Below the pieces are notes generated by a model that worked only from the letters and a program-made list of their open reading frames with translations, made no database searches and had not been told where the DNA came from. The translations under genes were made by a program, and so were the position numbers. A stretch of 64,000 nt of DNA, taken from contig JANUWF010001821.1 of NCBI GenBank assembly GCA_026120185.1, positions 1,302,001 through 1,366,000 of the forward strand, read 5' to 3'. This stretch comes from Voacanga thouarsii. Its lineage: Eukaryota; Streptophyta; Magnoliopsida; Gentianales; Apocynaceae. Positions 59,428 to 64,000 of the stretch are shown here, piece after piece; within the stretch, counting starts at the first letter, position 1, and each line of letters opens with the position of its first letter.

Positions 59428-59894
59428 GGCCACTAATAAATAATAATTTTAATAACTAATAATTATAATAGTTATTATAATATTAATAATAAAAATAATT
59501 TTAATAACAATAATAATACTAATGAGTAATAAATAATAATCATAATAACTATAATAATAAATAATATATATACAAAATTATTCTATATGAATTATAATAA
59601 TGACTATAATATAATAATTAGTGATATGATAATAATAATAATAATAACAACATATATTAAATTAATATATTATGAAAATAATAATATGATAGTCATATTA
59701 TATTAATTAAGCATAATAGTAATAAACTAACCACTAATAATAAAATTAATAAATATATAAATAAATAAATCACAATAATAATATTAACTACAATATAACA
59801 AGGCTATATTATAATATAATATAATAACATATACTATAATAATATAATAACAACATATATTGAAATATAATAAGATATACTATAATAATATAAT

Positions 59895-59931
<37 letters not shown>

Positions 59932-61820
59932 GAAATCTTATTCATACATCTCACAACTATCAGATGAGTAAATTTGAAATCAAAACTACTAAATACCACA
60001 TGCTTACCTATATGCGCATGCAATGCATGCTTGATATAATCTCTCAAAGATATGACATTTACATATTACATGCCCGAAAGTCATATTGCATACTAAGAGC
60101 ATGCAAGACTAATTTCACCAAGATAGAGTCCACACATATAAACATTCCCATATTTCTTTTTTCACTTCCCAATACCCCAAGTTCCATCACCCACAATAAT
60201 ATCACCCTATGCTCCCTATAAGAGCCCATATATCAACACTTAAAAAAAGAAAAATGCTCTAATGAGCACTTACTGGATCATGACTCAAAAGGCATATAAA
60301 ATCCATTTAACACCAAAATCGAAAAAAAATCAGAATTCTCATTCCTTTTGAACATGGTTAACACGAAGAGTTTTAACAAGAACATTCAATGTTCTCATTG
60401 ACAAAACATACACATATTCTTCTAAGAAACCAAAAACATCACATGGGATCTCAAGGTCGGTGGTATGAACAAAAAATAAAAATAAAAATCTTGGTTTACC
60501 TCTTGCAAGTAAAGCTTGTGATTAATCTTTAAAAAGTGGAGGCTGCTTTGCTTCTGCTTATTGAAGTCTTGATCTTTCAAGGAATGGAGAAGCATCCACA
60601 GCCTTAGAGTGAGCACAAAAGTGTGTGTACATTGAATTAGGGAGAGAATGGCTGTTTTGATTGAGAAAGAAGAGAAACTTTGGTTTGAGAGAATTGAGAG
60701 AATGACCGTGAGTTCTAAGGGAATTAGAAAATCTGATGTTTGTTTTAACAAATTTGAAGATAACTTGGTTAAAGATTTTACGAGCTGTGTTGAGCATTTG
60801 AAAATCAAAAGATTTATTTGTTGCTTCCAAACTTAAAAAGAAAGTTCTATGTAGCCAGTCACTTCTCAAGTGGCGGTTAAAGAAATGAGAATTTAAGTGC
60901 TATGACCAACTTGCCATATGAGCATCGGCTTTAAGGAAAAAAAATAGATAGTGAATGGATGTTAGCAAACCAAAAATTAGGAATGCTATTTGGATTTTGA
61001 AAGTTAAAATGGTGATTGTGTTTTTTAAAATTCAAAGGCTCCTTAAAACTAGAGAATCCTTTTGTAGTAGCTAGCTTGTGTGAAACTAGAATGTGAAGAC
61101 TTAAGAGCTGAATGTAAGTTATGTAGAAGAAGAATTTCGTGCATTCTTGTTGGAGTGCTCAAATAATCCAATCAAACTTTAGATTCTTGAAATAAAAAGT
61201 TGAGAAAAGAAAAAAGTGAATCTTGAAGTTCAAAATGATTTTGGTTAGCCCAAATTTCTCTAAGATCTCGGCTAAAAAGAGAGTTTAGGAGAAGTTAAAA
61301 TTCAAACTTTCCAAAATACTCCATGTTCATTTTTATGAAAATAAAAAAAATTCAATTTGTATTTTAAATTCAAGAGTTCTTGTAGATAAATGATATGCAC
61401 GAACATAGGACTTAGAAGAGCAACAAAGACAGCTAAATAGACATAATTGTATGGAATTTGAAATTCAGACTCAAAAGAGTAGAAATAAATATAGTCAAAA
61501 GAAATTGAGAAATCTAGAAAAGCTAAGATTTGATAGACAATAGGTCCAAAGCTTTAACCACTAGACCGCTCTTGTATTCACTTTATTCTCACACAATTCA
61601 TTTCACCCCTAAACTCCACTCCCATCACTAAATACTAATACATTTAAAGGTATATGCACACAACCAAAGTAGTTCCCTCTACTTAAGTATCTTCATCATG
61701 CCACAAACACATTAAATTGAGCTCATATAAATATATTTAAAATTCAAGTGTCTAAGGTAAATTTTACGTAATGCATGGCCCATTTCTAATTCTAAGGGTA
61801 ATTTAAGATAAAGTATTATA
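58105..61820 (-). repeat. 3' LTR of the gypsy element (about 3.7 kb)
   Basis: On the - strand it starts TATAATAC (expected TGTAATAC) after the polypurine tract and ends TTACA. It is AT-rich, with an ATA microsatellite at 59383-59427 inside an AT-rich low-complexity block (59383-59930) and a TA run at 59899-59928. At 58575-58660 there are repeated GAAACCCTGCATCATAGT-like units. The small open frames at 60422-60869 and elsewhere have no recognisable domain. Long LTRs are common in this clade. Confidence 0.75.
59383..59928. repeat. AT-rich low-complexity block with (ATA)n and (TA)n
   Basis: A perfect ATA/TAA run (59383-59427), then degenerate AATAAT-type sequence, ending in a TA run (59899-59928). 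It lies inside the gypsy LTR. Confidence 0.9.
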
Positions 61821-64000
61821 TCCTCTCCTTTTAAAAAGAATTTCGTCATAAAATTCATAGTATTGTATCTCTAGAGTAAATCCGAATACTTCTTCTTCAT
61901 CCTCTTATCCGTTTCCCAAGTTACATCCTGTGTCCAGTGATATTTTCATAATACATTCATCATTAGTATCTGCTTATTTTAGAGTACTTCAATATTTTGA
62001 TTTAGTATCTTAATCGATTTTTCTACATAACTCAAGTTGGGAGGTAACTGAAGTGGCTCATCATTGAGCACGTGTTCCAGGTCAGGCTGGTACTTCTTGA
62101 GCTGAGAAATGTGCAATATATCATGTATTCCAATTAAACTATCTGGCAAATCCTTTCTATATGCTGCTAGTCCAATCCTGAATGGTCCCAAATATCTTGA
62201 ACTCAATTTGCCTCCTTTTTGGGTGCTTTAAAATTCCTCAACTAGGGTCCACTTCAAGAACATTTGATCACTGACTTGAGAATCTAATTCCCTTCTTCTA
62301 TTATTTGTAAAACTCTTTTCTCTACTCTGTGCTGCTTTCAATCTTTCTCTTATCATCTTCACCTTATACGCCATTTCCTGGGTACATATTTTGCCAGCCT
62401 TATTGATTTGTCCATCTTCCATCCAACCTTAATACAGAGGTAGTTGACACTTTTGACTATATAACACTTTATAGGGTGCAATGCCGATTGAAGATTGATA
62501 ACTATTATTGTAAGCCAACTCGACATAATGCACACTGTTAATACATTCGTCCCCAATCGAATATGCATGCCCTAAGCATGCCTTCCAATATTTCTATGAC
62601 CCTTTCTGACTGACCATCATTCTACGAGTGTGCTAAAGTACTAACTTCAAAGTCATCCTTATCGACTCCTAAAACTTAGCCCAAAATCTGAAAGTAAATC
62701 TCGGATCACAATCAGATACAATACTTGATAGTATTCTATGCAATCTTACTATTTCCTAGGTATAAATTCGAGCTAACTTTTCTATGGAATTCGTTACATT
62801 CACTAGTATGAAGTGTGCTCTTTTTGTTAGTCTGTCTATCACAACCTAAATAGCATCCTTCTGTGACTTTGTCATGGGTAGACCAGTAATAAAATGCATA
62901 GTCACCTCTTCCCACTTCCACTCAGGAATTGGTAATGGCTATTGTAGTCCCGCTGATTTTGTATGCTCTGCCTTAACGTTCTGACAAGTCAAACAAGTTA
63001 ATACATATTGTATCACATCCTTTTTCATGCTAGGCCACCGAAAAGCTTCTTTCTTATCTTAATATATTTTTACTTCTCCTAGATGAATGGCACATTTACT
63101 TTTACGAGCCTTTTTGAATATCTTCTTTTTCATTTCTTGATTATTTGGTACACACATTCAGTCACAGAATATAGCACCCCTGCTTCATTCACCCGAAAAT
63201 CACTACCTCTCCTAGTAACCTCTTTATCATTGAAAGTCTAAAACTTAACATTATCTTGTTAAGCCTTAATAATTTCTTACTTCAAATCATGCATCAACCT
63301 TAAATTACTTATACAAATTCTTCCTTCCTGAACTTCTACTTCCTGAACCAACACCTCTTGCACTGCTTAAACTTTCTGTACTCTTAATTCAGTTATCTTC
63401 ACATTCTGACTCAATACATTGGCCATTGCACTAGCCTTCCTAGGGTGACAGTTGATAGGGCACCGGTACTCTTCTAAGAATTCCATCCATCTTCATTATC
63501 TAAAATTTAGATTCATCTAAGTGAAAATGTACTTTAAACTATTGTGATCGGTGAATATCTCGTATTTTGCTCTATATAAGTAATGTCATCATTTCTTTAA
63601 GGCGGAAATAATAGTGGCCTACTCTAGATCTTGTGTTGGATAATTAACCTCATGCGGCTTAAATTTCTGTGATGTATAGGCCATAATCTTCCTATCTTGC
63701 ATTAATATTGCTCCTAGTCTTTTCTTTGATGCATCAGTGTACAAGATATATGATTTGTTTTCCTCCCGCAAACTCAATACAGGAGTTCTCATTAATCTTC
63801 TTTTGAGCTTTTAGAAGATTTTTTTTTCACATTTCTCAATCTAGACGAATAGAACATCTTTTCTCAACAAAAATGTCATTAGTGAAGCCAGAGTTGAAAA
63901 TCCCTTAATAAACCGATGATAGTACCTGGCCAATTCCAAGAAACTTCTAATCTTAGTAATATTCTCCAGCTGCTTCCAATTTGATATAGCCTTAAATTTC
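61821..64000 (-). pseudogene. Gypsy element pol: end of RT, RNase H and integrase, decayed
   Basis: Read leftwards on the - strand. The RT end and RNase H lie at 64000-63430 (HILYTDASKKRLGAILMQD near 63720-63770, YTSQKFKPHEVNYPTQDLE near 63630-63690, IFTDHNSLKYIFT near 63530-63580). The integrase zinc region is near 63000-63170 and is heavily damaged. The integrase core includes VVIDRLTKRAHFI near 62800-62850, and SVHYVELAYNNSYQSSIGIA near 62480-62540. The C-terminal region SSRYLGPFRIGLAAYRKDLP...GIHDILHISQLKKYQPD is at 62206-62050, ending near 61830 with a W..D...KYSDL-type tail. Stops are frequent. A chromodomain was not distinguished. Confidence 0.88.

Larger units (their letters stand above)
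58105..64000 (-). mobile_element. Ty3/gypsy chromovirus-like element (Del/Tekay type), runs off right edge
   Basis: On the - strand, its LTR ends GGGGCATTACA at 58105, the LTR end style of Del/Tekay elements. Right of the LTR come a polypurine tract (AAAAGGAGAGGA, 61821-61832) and decayed pol. It is inserted in a LINE, with AAGGA (58100-58104) as the expected half of a target duplication; the other half is outside the window. The element's 5' LTR, gag and most of RT are also outside. Confidence 0.85.

Noticed and set aside
60422..60869. Open frames of 60-130 residues in the gypsy LTR
   Set aside because: Several frames overlap on both strands within an LTR, and none shows a domain.

Overview
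This window looks like nuclear DNA of a flowering plant, most likely a eudicot. It is AT-rich, holds one intron-rich plant gene, and the rest is mostly decayed plant-type transposable elements (Ty1/copia, Athila-like and chromovirus Ty3/gypsy, LINE, SINE, hAT, CACTA, Stowaway). I cannot name the species. No rRNA, organellar or CRISPR sequence was seen.

Layout. (1) 1-7291: the 3' part of a decayed Ty1/copia retrotransposon on the + strand, with its polyprotein broken by many stops and a long 3' LTR from 5395. (2) 9387-18290: the only gene that looks intact, 13 coding exons for a predicted 865-residue nuclear protein with three consecutive PHD-type zinc fingers and a C-terminal Tudor-like module, resembling Arabidopsis At3g52100/At3g08020. 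(3) 18291-25132: downstream DNA with microsatellites, a 361-bp hAT miniature element, a tRNA-type SINE split by a 667-bp hAT element, a Stowaway-like MITE, and two unidentified protein-like segments. (4) 25133-25620 and about 55982-56672: two halves of a partial, intron-containing duplicate of the 3' end of the PHD gene. The halves are pushed about 30 kb apart by a nested transposon stack. (5) About 56680-58104: a truncated LINE on the - strand. (6) 58105-64000: a Del/Tekay-like Ty3/gypsy element on the - strand inserted in the LINE beside its FVDD active-site motif. It has a 3.7-kb LTR and a broken pol that runs off the right edge.

The nested stack can be read from target-site duplications (TSDs). 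Copia element E (25621-55976, -, TSD GTAAG) interrupts the duplicated PHD 3' region. Two elements interrupt E: the non-autonomous LTR element A (27961-34090, +, TSD GAATA), which carries a CACTA end fragment, and the Athila-like element C (35533-54803, -, TSD AGAAT). C is itself split by an hAT transposon D (42430-46117, +, diverged 8-bp TSD) inside its gag, and by element B (47018-53452, -, TSD TTAAC) inside its 5' LTR. A and B belong to one family: LTRs of about 1.55 kb, a tRNA-Asp-type primer site seen in B, no pol, and a shared unidentified ORF. Without its inserts, E is about 4.9 kb, a normal copia size.

The points most worth following are the A/B family with its unidentified ORF, a composite motif (GGACAATGTCC-like inverted repeat followed by a TTAAGTGTGGGGG-like tract) repeated inside A, B and C, the split PHD duplicate, and the unidentified segments at 23455-24337. 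Exon boundaries and element ends were read by eye from splice signals, reading phase, terminal motifs and TSDs. No database search was run.
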